From Gymnorhina tibicen (lineage: Eukaryota > Chordata > Aves > Passeriformes > Artamidae), in contig VXAZ01001048.1 of assembly GCA_013399875.1 (NCBI GenBank), positions 124,001 through 188,000 of the forward strand: a stretch of DNA of 64,000 bases, read 5' to 3'. Under the pieces are notes generated by a model that was not told the origin of the DNA, ran no database searches, and worked only from the letters and a program-made list of their open reading frames with translations. The position numbers and the translations under genes are program-made. This document shows positions 22,822 to 34,400 of the stretch, piece by piece; within the stretch, counting starts at the first letter, position 1; every line of letters starts with the position of its first letter.

Positions 22822-24194
22822 CCTGATATCTGCTCCTCATTTCACCTCTGTTCCCTGATAATGTTCTATTTTCCTCAAAATTTAACTGTTCAATAACAGC
22901 CAAATCTCAATCAAGACAGGATCTCCTCTGTGAGTAGGACGCAGAGTTTTGCAGGCTGATTCCTATAGAACCACAGCTCAGACACCCCATGGTGTAATGC
23001 CCATGCTGGCATCTCCAGGCCTGCACCAGAGACACCAGAGGAAAGCCCTGATTGCCGAGGTGTCAGTCCAGCCTGAAGTCCACTCACTTGAGCTGCTTTG
23101 CCTCCAACATAGGCTGTAGCTAAAGAGATTAAGGCAAACAAGGCTCCCTTGCTGTTTGCCACAGCTCTTTGGAGAACTATTATAAAGCAGCTCATTAGAA
23201 TTTAGAAAATGCTGCACTGCTCTTTTCTTGGAGGTTTGTTTACACAGAGCAAAGCAATAACTCAGAGGGCGAATAGCACAGGAGCCATGTGACTCCCAGA
23301 GAAGTGGTCCCTTTTCACCACTCACTAGTCCCAAACAAGAAACTTTTCCAGCCATGCTCTAAAGAGCACTGGATTGAAAACCATCTCAGGAAGAAAAGGT
23401 TGCACACTCTTTTGTTCTCATCTCTGCCTGGGAGCCTTGAGCTCTGCATGTGCTGTGGGGAGGACCTCTCCTGTCATGGATACAATGTGAATGGACAAAC
23501 CTGCAGTGGGGAGCTGGAGTTACCTGCCTGCCCCTGGACTCTGCAGGTTGCTCAGGCAGTGATGAGCTTACAGTTGCCGCTCACAGGGAGCCTGATAGAT
23601 GCACGTGTGCCTGCCCCCCTTTGGTCCCCAGAGAATCACAGCAAGGCTGGGCCACATCTCCGCCCAAGAATGTTTTTTGTGCCCATTTTCCTTTTTTCCC
23701 ACCACCCTCCCGATGTTACACAGGGCAGAGGAGGCAGCTGGAGCCTCTTGAAAAGGAAACAGGGATCAAACTCTGATAGGTGAGACTGCCCTTTTCCAGA
23801 GAAAAGTAATGTTGTTTGGACACAGGAAAAGTCCCAGAAACAGAGGTTTTGTTAGGCTATGCGTTTCAGGGGTGGGTGGGTGGGACCAGNNNNNNNNNNN
23901 NNNNNNNNNNNNNNNNNNNNNNNNGGGTGGGACCAGCACAGGCCCCGAGTGCACTTCTGGCCTGGCCATGTGTGGTGGGACAGGAATGGACCTCACCCAG
24001 GATTCCAGTGATATGCTCCCAGCTGGCCCCTGCTGCAAAGGCTGGGGATGTCCTTCTGACACAAGGACTCAGATGGGAAATTTGCACCAGCACTCATCAG
24101 CTGACCCTGCTGTGCCCAGGGCTTAGAGCCCATGTGCCCCGCCAATACTCTCCTGGAGAAGAGGGGTCTGTGAGACAGGGGAACCCTTGTGCTG
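22822..24194. other. Unique DNA including an assembly gap
   Basis: No gene or transposon recognised. Frames crossing the gap contain unknown residues and are not interpretable. Confidence 0.4.
23890..23924. other. Assembly gap (35 N)
   Basis: Thirty-five unknown bases. The last 12 bases before it and the first 12 after it are identical (GGGTGGGACCAG), and the left side carries extra GGTG repeats. The gap therefore hides either a collapsed G-rich tandem repeat or an unrecognised overlap of two contigs. Confidence 0.95.
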
Positions 24195-24531
24195 CAGAAT
24201 CACAGAATGATGGAATATCCTGAGCTGGAAGGGATCCACAGGGATCATCCAGCCTAGCTCCTGGCCCTGCACAGACACCCCAACAACCCGACCCTGGGCA
24301 TCCCTGGGAGTGGTGTTCAACTCTCCTGGAGCTCTGGCAGCCTCGGGGCTGGGCCCATTCCCTGGGGAGCCTGGGCAGTGCCCAGCACCCTCTGGGGAAA
24401 GAACTTATCCCTATCTCCAGCCTGAGCCTGCCGTGGCCCAGCACCAGCCGTTCCCTGGGTGCTCTCCCTGTCCCAGGGAGCAGAGATCGGAGCTGCCCTC
24501 GGGAGGATCTGCAGCCCGTGGTGAGGTCTCC
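24195..24531 (-). mobile_element. CR1 LINE 3' fragment
   Basis: Antisense type B tail of about 340 bp. The 3' end at 24195 reads gaatcacagaatgatggaat, followed by 'atcctgagctggaagggatc', 'ctctggcagcctcggggctg' and 'tcccagggagcagagatcgg'. Truncated near ggtgaggtctcc. Confidence 0.93.
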
Positions 24532-25278
24532 TTCTCTCTTTCGACACATCTGGATGTGCATCTGGATTGCCAGTCCCTGGGAACAGTCATCACAACCTGC
24601 TCTGGCCACCTAAACCAATCATATCCTGGAGGGGCAGCCTGCAAGTGGGAACCGCCAAAAGCCACAGAGCACAGGGAGTTCCCCCGTCAGCCACCACAGT
24701 CACACCAGAGAGGATCAGAGCTGAGCAAAAAGATCTGCTCCTCTCCAGGAAAACCTGAAGGCTGAGGGCACCTGATGGCTCTTACCCTTCCTCAGACAGC
24801 CGATGTTGCTCTCTCTCTTCATGGCTTCTCCTTGTGCTTTCCTCAGAACCACTTAATTGACTTATAACCCAATAGTCCCCGCCGTCCTTAGGTGCACCCT
24901 GCGGCTATTCATCATTGCCTGCACCGGAGCTGGTGCCAAGACCAGCAGTACCTGACCTGAAACAGTTATTGGCCTGCAGAACTTAGCAATCCAGCCTGGC
25001 TGAAGGGCACCACCTGTGAGGGTACAGCAGTGTTTGTGTCACCAGTGCCACACACCAGGCATGGCCACAGCTCACAGGCGGCACTTCCGCAAAGTCAGTG
25101 TTCCCGGCACCTGGACCTCGGACGCAACATGGAATCAGGTCATGGGGAGGTTTCCGAAGCCTTCTGCCCCAAGCAAGATCTCCCCGTCCTTACAAAGGGC
25201 AGGTTGCTCAGACTGAAGAGGGTCTAATTGCCCTCACTAGAGCATCCACCCATTCTTCTCATTGAAACACAGCCAGAT
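24532..25278. other. Unique DNA, no feature seen
   Basis: No gene, RNA or transposon recognised in these 750 bases. Confidence 0.4.
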
Positions 25279-25356
25279 GATCATGAAATCACGGACTATC
25301 CTGGGCTGAAAGAGACCCACCAGGACCATCCAGTACAACTGCTGGCTCTGCACAGT
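25279..25356 (-). mobile_element. CR1 LINE 3' end, short
   Basis: Antisense stub of about 78 bp: gatcatgaaatcacggac, 'atcctgggctgaaagagacc', 'aactgctggctctgcacag'. It is a diverged type B terminus. Confidence 0.7.
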
Positions 25357-28300
25357 ACTTCCAGGCAGGCAGCAAAGATCGGCCACATCTGTTAAATAAA
25401 GTCCCCAAACCCTTTGCAAAACCCCACTGAAATGTTCAGTGGTCATTGTGGTTGCAGGGAAGGTCACAGCTGTGACCTGACCCAAGCTCTTGCAGGACTT
25501 GTAGGTCAGCCTTGGGACACTGTGAGGGCACAGATTCAGAGCCAGGAGCAGGGATCTCTCCTCAGGGCTCCAGGAATCCCGGGCTGTCAGGGATGTGGGG
25601 TCCAGTGGGGCTGATTTTGGGGGAAGGCTAGTAAAAGTGACGATGTGACAAAGCCACAGTACCCCAGCAAGAGAAGCAGATGCAGTGATGGCAACCAGGG
25701 CCAACAGCCCAGAATGCTGGGCATGCCCATGGTTATACCCAGGCTATAGGGCAGACAAAGCAACCCAAAACCCAGCTTAAAAAAAGCCAAAGCCTCATCT
25801 CAGAGCTTAAAGGCACCACGTGACCCAAACTTCAAGGCAGTGAGGTCAGAGAAATTATAGGCTGGAATTGTGCCGGGCTGGATGAAGAGTCAGGGCTCCT
25901 GGAAGTGCTGGATCTCCCAGGATGCAATTCCCAGGCATGCCCTGCACACCTGCAGCCTCTCAGCCTGCCCAGCCCGCTCCCCTGGCCGGCCCAGCGCAGC
26001 GATCAGCACAGCTCTGTGTTCATTCATTATTCACTCCTTCCTTCCTTGAAGCAGCAGACAGCGAGCCTTTCATGATGAATGCCGTGATTGTTAAAAATAG
26101 TTTACTACAGTTCAAAATGCAAGAGCTGACTCTTCTGTCCCTGATGAGGACTAAATTTATGTCACTTCAGTGGAATCTGCAGTGACACACAGAGAGGATG
26201 AGAGGAGACGAGGGCCCAGACAATCCCTCCCGACACCTGATTAGTCCTGTCTGTAAACAGCCACACCCCAAATGTGTCAGCAGCTCCCGCTTCCCGTGCT
26301 GAGCAGCCTCACCTGGGCAGTGCTGGGACGGGAACTCCAGCTCTGGCAGAACACAGACCCACCCAAGAGCAGCCTCGGAGAGTCTCCACCTACGCTCCTC
26401 AGTCCTAAACATCTCCTCTGCTGTTCCCACTCTCTGGCTTCCAACGTATATGATCACAGGTTTATCACTTGAGGTATTTGGGAGACATTATTGCCAAGAC
26501 AGAGGAAGTAACAATTCCAATCTCCTGGTGCAGGTGTGTCTGGAGCACAGCCCTGCCACTGGAGCAGGGAGATAACCTGGAGAGGAGAGTATGGAACCAC
26601 GACCTCACTCAGGAAAGGACCAACGGCTGGGGCCGATTTCTGCTCCTGGAGGCAGGAATTCATGGAGGTCTTTCCCAGGGGGAAGGAGATGACCTGCTCT
26701 CTGCATGTCTTATGAAGCTCAGGCAGGATTGAGTCATCCAGGTGATCTTCCTAAGAACTGAGCAGGGCTCCAGGATATATGTGTGAGACGGAGGGAGGAC
26801 AGGGGAGAGAGAAGGAAAAGGAGAGAGGTGCGTGCATACAGCTCATATGGAGGGCTGTGTTATTTGTTCTTGCTCAAAAAAACCTAGTTCATAGTAATCG
26901 TGTTATCAAGATTCAATTTAAACGGTCCTAATTTTATTTCTGGATTCTTTTAGGGAGTCAGGATCCCTGGAGATACCACCCTGGTGAGCACACTCCCATG
27001 TCACAGGAAACAGTCATCACTCACCACAGCTATTTGGCCAAAAAGAAGATAATTTGGATGGTATTTTCCACAAGGAGCCTTTCTGCAATTCAGCCTTTGC
27101 CTAAAACAGCCTTTTGAGGGTTTCTTAGCTGAGCAGGGAACACTTCCCTGCCCAGGACCCCCAGAGCCTCTGGTGTTCCCTGCTAGGATTCCCTGCCTCC
27201 GCAGGCACACAGCATCCCTCAGCCCTGGGCAGGAAAAAAAAAGCAAAAAGAATATCAATGGAGAAATCTTTCATGGGACTTCAGTCGTGAGGTTATTCCG
27301 CAGATCTGCAAAGGGAATGCTGGGAGTCCTCCAGGGTACAGTCCCTCCGGTGGAGTCCCAGGCCGAGACTTCAGGAGGGATTGGGGTTGGCCAGCTCCTC
27401 CCTGGACAGCCAGGACAGCTCGGCTGCCCTGGCAGAGCCTTGGGAAAGTCTTTCAGGAACGGGGACTTCACAAAGAGGGCCTGGAACAGCTGCAGAGGGG
27501 GAGCCAAGGAAGGCTGGGTGTTCCCTCAGCCCCAGCACAGGAGGGGGGAGACCCTCGGTCACCTCAGCAGCCCCTCCTGGATCCAAGCAGCCTTGCCTGC
27601 ATCCCCGAGGGGGTCACGCTTGTCCCAGAGAGGGTGGCTGATATAACAGAGCTGCTGGACCTGGTGCAGGGGATAATGTTCATCGTGCCTGGCAGTGATC
27701 CATACACAGTGGAAAAAGAGGAATGTGGCAACAGAGCCACCTCAAGGGGAGTGAGTGACACGGGGAGAGAATTATTCAACCACAGGGTCTCCAGGGGAAG
27801 CCACACAAGGAGCGGCTGAGGACACTGAGTTTGTTCAGAGCTCCTCCCGAGGAGCACACGAAGTGCTGGGACAAGCCCCGCTAGCTGGAAGTGCCCTCCC
27901 TGGCCTGGGCTGGCACGGGGCTGGTGTGACACCAATCGATTTCTTTGGGCTCTGTGCTTACGACATCACCAGCTGCTCTGGGAAGTGTTTGCAGATGTCC
28001 TCCAGGGCCACCCCTGCTCACAGTTCCAACCCCAGCGCTCCCCCCGTCCCTGGCACAGCGTTCTCACTTCAGGAGCTGTAAAACTGCTTGGTGTTAAAAC
28101 AAAAGAAGGCAAACTCTGTCCTCCAGTGTTCTGGAGCTCAGGCTATCGATTGTAGCAGGTGGGTGACAATGAGCCCACCCGCAGTCATATTAAAGACAAT
28201 GCAAGTCAACACATTATTGATTGCTAAAAAGAGCTCCTACTGCTCACACCAGAGCAGCAGAATGTAATTCTGTGTGATCCCAGAGATTCTCGTGCCCCTA

Positions 28301-29763
28301 GGTCCTCCCTCCCTCTCTCCTGGGTGGATTATCTGTGACCAGCTGAGCTCAGCCAGGCACCTGCGGGACCTTCCTGCAGTAGGCAGAGCTTTTTGGAACC
28401 TCCATGGTGTCCACAGGGTCCTTGCCAGTCATAATCTCTGCTTCCCTGGAGAGCCCCTGAAGTTGTGGTGCCACTTCAGAGAGGGAATACTACTTCCTTC
28501 AGGTTTGTTGGGCCAGAGCCAACCAAATTGGTCCTGGGGAAAGCCCAGTGGTGCAAAGCCAGGGTGTGCTTGGAGCTAAACAGGTCCATGCTGAGTCCAG
28601 AAGTGTCACATCCAACCAGGGCAGGAGACAGGTCTTGCTGCAGCCAGAAATGTGAGAGTGGATCTCTTCACACTGTAGAAGATTCCTGGCCCTCCCATTC
28701 AGTGAGGTGGAACAGACAAAAACCCTTTGAAAAATTGCTGCTGTAAAACACAGTGGAGCTGAAAGCTGGGGCAATAATAGGTGACTCAAGGGGGAAGGAG
28801 CAGTGCCACATCTGATCCAGGACCAGCTCCTACAACACATCCTGAAAACTTCTTGGCTCAGAGGGACTGCAGCAGAGCTGGTCACTGACAACCCCCTTGG
28901 CCAGGGCACAGCTTAGGGTTTCTCCTTTCCTCCCTCAGCTGCTGTTCAGCAGAACATATCTAGGTTGAGGAAGAGGTTTTTCTGCACAATGTTCCTCCTG
29001 GTCCTGCTCAGAAGTATGGGAACAAAGCCGCAGGGTACAGGCTGGGGCTGAGGGATGGGTGACCAGCCCCCCAGGACCAAGAGGACCATTGTGCAACTTC
29101 GTATCAGGTGACAAATCTGCACCAAGACAAATCTTGGAATGTGCAGGGCCAAGCAGCCAGATATCAGACTGTTCCTAGACAGGGCAGGGGAGACCAAGCT
29201 CTTGCAGCTGCTGTCCTGGAGCCCAGTCTGTGCAGCTCAGACTTTGCTGGCATGGACTGGGCAGCCGCAACTGCCAGGTTTGGTGGCAGCAGAGAGCCCA
29301 AGTGTATCTCAGCACCTCAAACTTGGCTAGGTGACACTCATCTCTGCCAAATGCTTCTATAGGCACTAGCTCTTTTAAATGGCGGCTTCCCCCCGTTAAT
29401 TTCTTTTGGGAAATGCTCCAGCTCTGAATGAAAGCAGTATTTTCGTAGGAAAATGAGGCTCCTCTCCTTCCTATCAATCATAGCAGCAGCAAAGCTTAGG
29501 GCTGGTGAGAGCCTCCATGGGACCCAGAGCACTCAAGCAAAGGGCAAGGACCAAATGCCACCTCCATCCTTTGGATGGGGAAACTGAGGTTCTGGAGCTG
29601 CTATGTCTCTGCTGCCCAACAAAGCTCTAGTGCCTGTGGTCACTGGAACAGGCTCAACCTACACACGTGGCGCAGCCCTCTCACATTCCTGAAGATGTGG
29701 CTGTGCTGTGGTGGTTCATGAGGCAGAGATGGCCTGGAACCATCCAGCACTCCTGGGGACACA
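25357..29763. other. Long stretch of unique DNA without clear repeats
   Basis: About 4.4 kb without a clear CR1 or LTR, the longest such stretch in the window. An AT-rich block at 25990-26190 looks like a candidate conserved element. A purine-rich patch lies at 26788-26832. A short CR1-like phrase near 27818-27842 is too small to call. Frames of up to 170 codons lack family signatures. Confidence 0.4.
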
Positions 29764-29833
29764 GAGAATCACAGAATCATGGAATGGTTTGTGTTGAAAA
29801 TGGCATTAAACCTCATCTTTTTCCAACCCCTGC
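29764..29833 (-). mobile_element. CR1 LINE 3' end, left half of an inverted pair
   Basis: Antisense type A terminus: agaatcacagaatcatggaa, then 'aatggtttgtgttgaaaatg', then ccaacccctgccatggg. It runs straight into a sense CR1 terminus. Confidence 0.85.
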
Positions 29834-29898
29834 CATGGGTGGAACTGGATCAGCTTTAAGATCCCTCTGAGCTCAAATCATTCGATGTTCCTGTGACT
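29834..29898 (+). mobile_element. CR1 LINE 3' end, right half of an inverted pair
   Basis: Sense type A terminus: tggaactggatcagctttaa, then a decayed 'gagctcaaatcattcgatg' end. The switch between strands falls at the palindrome CCATGG, so the 135 bp form an imperfect inverted repeat. Confidence 0.8.
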
Positions 29899-30770
29899 CT
29901 TTTCTCTCACTCTCCTCTTTTAGGCCCTGACTCCAGGCAGGAGTTGTCCACCTTTTCCCAGAAGCTTCCCCCGTGTTTGGCTGCTTTAATCCAGAGTGGA
30001 ACCCCAGAGTGTGTGAGATACTGAGGTCTGGCAGTGCTTCTGTGCTCAGCCCCATGGAGGTCACTCATTCCCTCTATTCCTTGGCTAGGACCAAATCCCT
30101 TTCTGTTCCCCAGGACATGGGCTTGTGCAGAGCCTTCCTTCTGCTTTGTACGTGGCTGCACATCCGAGCAGTTCCAGACCATGGGGGGGGACCCAGGAGT
30201 GGTGTCACGCTGTTTTCTGGGAAACATCCACAGTTCCATGTGCTGCTTCAACCTAGCAGAAATTCCCTCCTCGGAGGTGGCACCTGCTGGATCCCTGTCA
30301 GGGCTGGGGGGGCGAGTTTAAGGTGCTGTGAACCTCCAAGCAGGGCATTACCCCGACTCTTGGCCGTTCCGCACAGCAATGATTAAATGACACTGGGGAC
30401 CAGGGGAGCCACAGGGATGGAGCAAACCCTGCCACTCTAGGGGTCCTGAATTTCTGATGCTAGCAGGTCACATTTGTCATGACTTCATGCCTCTGCCAAG
30501 CCCCTACATGAAGCAATGTGGAAATATTGAATTCTTCATAGAACTTACCCTCAAGATGCCTTAATCAACTGCTATGTTAATTGCTCTGTGCATTGAATGG
30601 CCCATCTCTAAGATTTTGTTCATTAACGAGCATGAGTTTGTGGATGTTGTTTATAGTCATATAATCAGAAAGCCTTTGGGAGGTTCGCTGCTGAGTGATT
30701 ACAGGGCTCTGGCATAATGAGAGCCTGATTCCAGGATACGCTTCCCTGTGCCCATTCCTGCCTGTGGGAA
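29899..30770. other. Unique DNA with an AT-rich enhancer-like block
   Basis: No gene recognised. 30480-30720 is AT-rich, repeat-free and dense in ATTA/TTAATT cores, a candidate conserved non-coding element. Confidence 0.4.
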
Positions 30771-31076
30771 CCATGGGATCATTCAAGTCAGAAAAGACCT
30801 CCAAGATCATCAAGTCCAAACTTTGACCAAACAGCTCAGGCCCACCAAACCACAGTGCCAAGTGCCACATCTGCTTTTTGTTTGAACACTTCCAGGGATG
30901 TGACTCCACCACAGGCCTTTGCCAAGGCCTAACCACCCTTTCAGTGAAGAAAGTTTTCCTGATGTCCAACCTGAAAATCCCCTGGCTCTACATGAGGCCA
31001 TTTTCCCCTGTCTTGTCCCTCGTTTCCTGGGAGCGGAGCCAGATTCCAGCCTCCTTTCAGGTCACTGTAGGGAGCA
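30771..31076 (-). mobile_element. CR1 LINE 3' fragment (older type)
   Basis: Antisense CR1 of the classic avian 3' UTR type (type C, ending ...TTTTCCAACC-like in sense). It starts ccatgggatcattcaagtca and continues with 'aaagacctccaagatcatca', 'gaacacttccagggatgtga' and 'cctcctttcaggtcactgta'. More diverged than the type A copies. Confidence 0.88.
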
Positions 31077-31604
31077 GCTCCAGTTCTCACGGCCTCCCAG
31101 CATTAGTGAGGTGGGATGCCTTTGGTGGTGCCAGGTGAATATTCCAGCTCTTCCCAGAGCTGTGTTCCCACCTTCCCACCTTCCATTGCCAGGGTTGCAG
31201 CTGTTGGGGAGGACTGCCAGGGGTCTTGGGAGCTCTATCCATACATTGCTGGACACAAACCTCTTTACCTTTACAGGCATAAACCCAAAGTCAGCATTTT
31301 CTGCCTCATCCCCTGTGAGATAATCAAGCTGCTTTAATTTATGCAAAACTGCTGAGATCTTAAATGTGTGAAAAATGGTGGGACAGCAGGCAATGCATAG
31401 GCTGGGATTGGGAAATGTGTGTTTTTGAAAAGTAAGGGAGAAAAACCAATATTGGGGCAGTGGGTCCAAGCTGTTATCTCTTCTAGAGCAACACTCACTC
31501 TGTGTCTGTGCCACCCTTTGATGCTCCTGTGTCACAGTGCCACATCCCTCTTCTCCAAGGATGGGAGCACCCAATATTCAGAGACACCCATGGCTGGAAA
31601 AGAA
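31077..31604. other. Unique DNA, no feature seen
   Basis: No gene or transposon recognised. The 170-codon minus frame 31062-31574 has no recognisable domain. Confidence 0.35.
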
Positions 31605-31910
31605 TGACAAAATCCAGAAGGGGACAAAAAAAGAAAGCTTACGATTTTTTATTAGCAAACAAGTAATGGAAACCGGTCTGTTTTTTCCTGTCTTTCAACA
31701 GGAAGAGCAATGAAAGAAAACAAGAAAAGAGGGAAGAAGGAGAGAGTGAAAGAGAGCAGGTAGGAGAGGAAAGAGATCACCAGCCCTGGTTCCAGCATCA
31801 GTCCAGCACACAGGGAGTCCAGGGGCACGACCTTGGCTCTGTGCACCACATTTTTATGGGGAAGGTTTGCCTGCCCTGGGACTGGTATTCTCACTCATCA
31901 TGTAAATGGT
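31605..31910 (-). mobile_element. Possible LTR (U3-R-U5-like), boundaries uncertain
   Basis: Read on the minus strand this has a TATA-like CCATAAAAA near 31850, then about 200 bases of pyrimidine-rich sequence, then an AATAAA signal (31647-31652) followed by a short T-rich tail. That is the order expected of an LTR promoter, R region and poly(A) site. I could not find TG...CA ends with a matching target duplication. A host terminal exon or chance arrangement remains possible. The head does not match the two other LTR types in this window. Confidence 0.3.
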
Positions 31911-32834
31911 GAACATGTGCATCCCATTCTTCCAGACCTGTCTGGAAATGGCTCAGGGGGCTTTGAGGGTCTTTTGGTGATCTCAGTGCTCCTCTATTGA
32001 TCTTGCCCAATCCTTGACCCCACTTCTGCACTTACACTGTGTGTTTTGTGGTCACAAGGGACCAGAGCAGGATAATGGTCTCCAGAAGGGAGCCCCACCT
32101 CTGGGCAGCCCCTTTCCAGCCCCTTTCCAGGTACATCCTGTTCTAACTTCCCTGGTCATTAGTGGTTGAGGCACAGCCACTCTCTAATTCCCTCCAGGCT
32201 GCTACACTCAGCAGTGGCGTTTTCCATCATCTCCTTGGGGCAGGACCCTCAGGTCTTCTCACGTTCACAGGTGAATATCTCCACATCAGATATTACCAGC
32301 ATTTTGCTGTCCTGCCCTTGGTGAGCTAGCTGTGCCAGACTGCACAGCTCACTGTGCTTTTAGGCCTCTGCAATTAGTATAAATTGATAGGCAAAGCAGC
32401 CACAGCACATATGCCACACATTCCCATCCTTGCACACGCCAGCTGACGGACGCGCCTGCAGAAGCCTCAAATTTGGTCTGGGACGCTTCTTGCATCACAA
32501 ATGCACATTAACAGAAAGTGCAAATGGCCGTGTAATAAACAGAGGCAGAGCAGCAATGAGGTCCAGCATAAGGAACACAAATAATCACCCTGGAGCAGAA
32601 TGAGCAGAACCAACCCCACGCCATGTCCGTGTGTGGGGCCAGATGGGGACCCTGCCCCGGCCTCACTGCTTGACAGCCAGGCACAGAGAGAAAGGGACGC
32701 GCATTTTAATGATTATTTCCAGTAACATCAATCAAACAGTCCCAGGTATTGCTGCAGGAAGTCCTCAGGAGCCCTATTAGCGATCCCACATTCGGTTCAC
32801 AGAGCTCCCCCTCGCACCAAGGTGGGGAGCTGGA
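31911..32834. other. Unique DNA with an enhancer-like block
   Basis: No gene recognised. A tandem duplication of cccctttccag sits near 32110-32131. 32370-32620 is repeat-free with TAAT and octamer-like cores (agtgcaaatggccg), a candidate conserved element. Confidence 0.35.
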
Positions 32835-32896
32835 AGGGTTGACAGTCGGACTCGATGGTTGTCAAGGTCTTTTCCAACATTAATGATTCCGTGATC
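32835..32896 (+). mobile_element. CR1 LINE 3' end, short
   Basis: Sense type C terminus of about 60 bp: ggttgacagtcggactcgat, then 'ggtcttttccaacattaatg', then attccgtgat. Confidence 0.82.
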
Positions 32897-34210
32897 CTCA
32901 GGTCAGTGCCCTTGTGGCTGCAGAACATGATGGGGAGCAGGAGTTCAACAACAATCTTGAGAGACATTATCAGAAACCCCAGCTGTGGAATGCAAAATCA
33001 CTGCTTCGAAAGAGAGGCTGGACGTTGAAAACCCTGAAACCAGCCCCAGAGTGCAAAGCCTGCTTTTAGAAGAACTACAAATATTTGGCTTTTTCTCCTT
33101 GTGAATTCCTTGTTCCTGTGGATAACACAACCTCACTGGCAGCTCTCCCACGTCAAAGGGCAGCAGGGTGAGCTTGTCCCCACTGAAGAACCTCTCAGAA
33201 CAGAAGTGCCCAAATGTGCAGCAGCTCTGCTCCAGGGAATCTGCTGTCCTGAACAATGGACAATCCCATGCCATGGGACCCACAGCATGTGTCTAACACT
33301 GCTGTAGGACACAGGTGGGATGAGTTTTTGCCCCTGCCCAGATCCTTCACATTCTTTGGGAATACTTGTGAGAAGCCAAATGTAGAGCTGGGACCTGCTG
33401 TGGATCCCTTCTCAAAGCTGAAGAGTCTCTTACCAGCCCATCTGACCTTGCTTCAAGCACATCTGGAAATTGGGAGGTTCCAAGGCTCCTTCTGCAGCTG
33501 AATGCAAAGGCAGGTGGATTGTGATAAGGCTCTGTGGGTTGACATCCCTGGTTTTCAGTACAGAAAATCCCAAGTAATGTTAACCACGTGCAACGTGGGT
33601 GGCTTCAAATTGGCCTTTCGTCAGCCTGAGTGCTTTCAAAAGCTGTCAAGCAGAGGAAGGCTCTGATCCTGGTCCTTTCCTCTGGAGAGGATAAGGATGA
33701 GCATGGCCATTTCTGTGACCTGAAAGCACTGAACCTTTATAGACACAACCAAGTCACAGCTCAGGCTCTGAATGGAGAAGAGCTGTGTATAAACCCAGGT
33801 CAAAGGCAGCCTTTCTGGAAGAGAAACTAAAATTCTTGGATACCTGGCCTCTGTTTGATTTAATTTTTTGAGTTTTGGGTCTCTGATCTTTGGGTGTTGC
33901 TGGGACAGTCGGGTCTTGAGGCCCTCCTCAACCTCCAGCTCTCCAAGGTACTTCTCCAGGTTTCAGGATGCCAGGAAAAAACCAGCTGTGAAAAGCCATT
34001 GGAAGAAGATCCTAATGTTTGAGATGACTATTCAGCTTTACCAGAGGTTTCTAAGTTTTGGGATGCAGACATATCCCAGCAAGCAGAGACCGTGTGGTTG
34101 CTGCCCTTGGCCCATTTTTGTGCCATTGCACAGCGCCAGCAGAAACCCAGAGCCCCACCCTTCACTGCTCTCTACAGGCTTACTGCTCTCAGCCCTTCAG
34201 GAGGTTCAGT
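32897..34210. other. Unique DNA, no feature seen
   Basis: No gene, RNA or transposon recognised. Frames of up to 143 codons without family signature. Confidence 0.4.
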
Positions 34211-34400
34211 TTGGGGTCACTGTCTCCTCCCAGGTAACGACTGACACAATTGAAGGAAACAGCCTCAAGTTGTGCAGGGGAGGCTCAGTTTGGCTGTGAG
34301 GGAAATTTTCTTTGTGGAAAGGGTGGTCAGGCACTGGCACAGGCTGCACGGCAGTGGTGGAGTCACCATCCCTGGAAGTGTGCAGAGATCAAGAGGATCT
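34211..34400 (+). mobile_element. CR1 LINE fragment (older type)
   Basis: Sense type C 3' UTR piece: 'tctcctcccaggtaacgact', 'ggaaacagcctcaagttgtg', 'gtggtcaggcactggcacag', 'gagtcaccatccctggaagt'. Its terminal part is missing. Confidence 0.88.

Noticed and set aside
23766..24223. Frames crossing the N gap
   Set aside because: They contain unknown residues and an undetermined phase across the gap.
27640..27850. Possible CR1 reverse-transcriptase remnant
   Set aside because: Only a phrase of about 25 bases (gagcggctgaggacactg...) resembles CR1, too little to call.
28955..29100. Possible decayed CR1 or other element near 29 kb
   Set aside because: Faint resemblance to LINE coding sequence but no diagnostic block.
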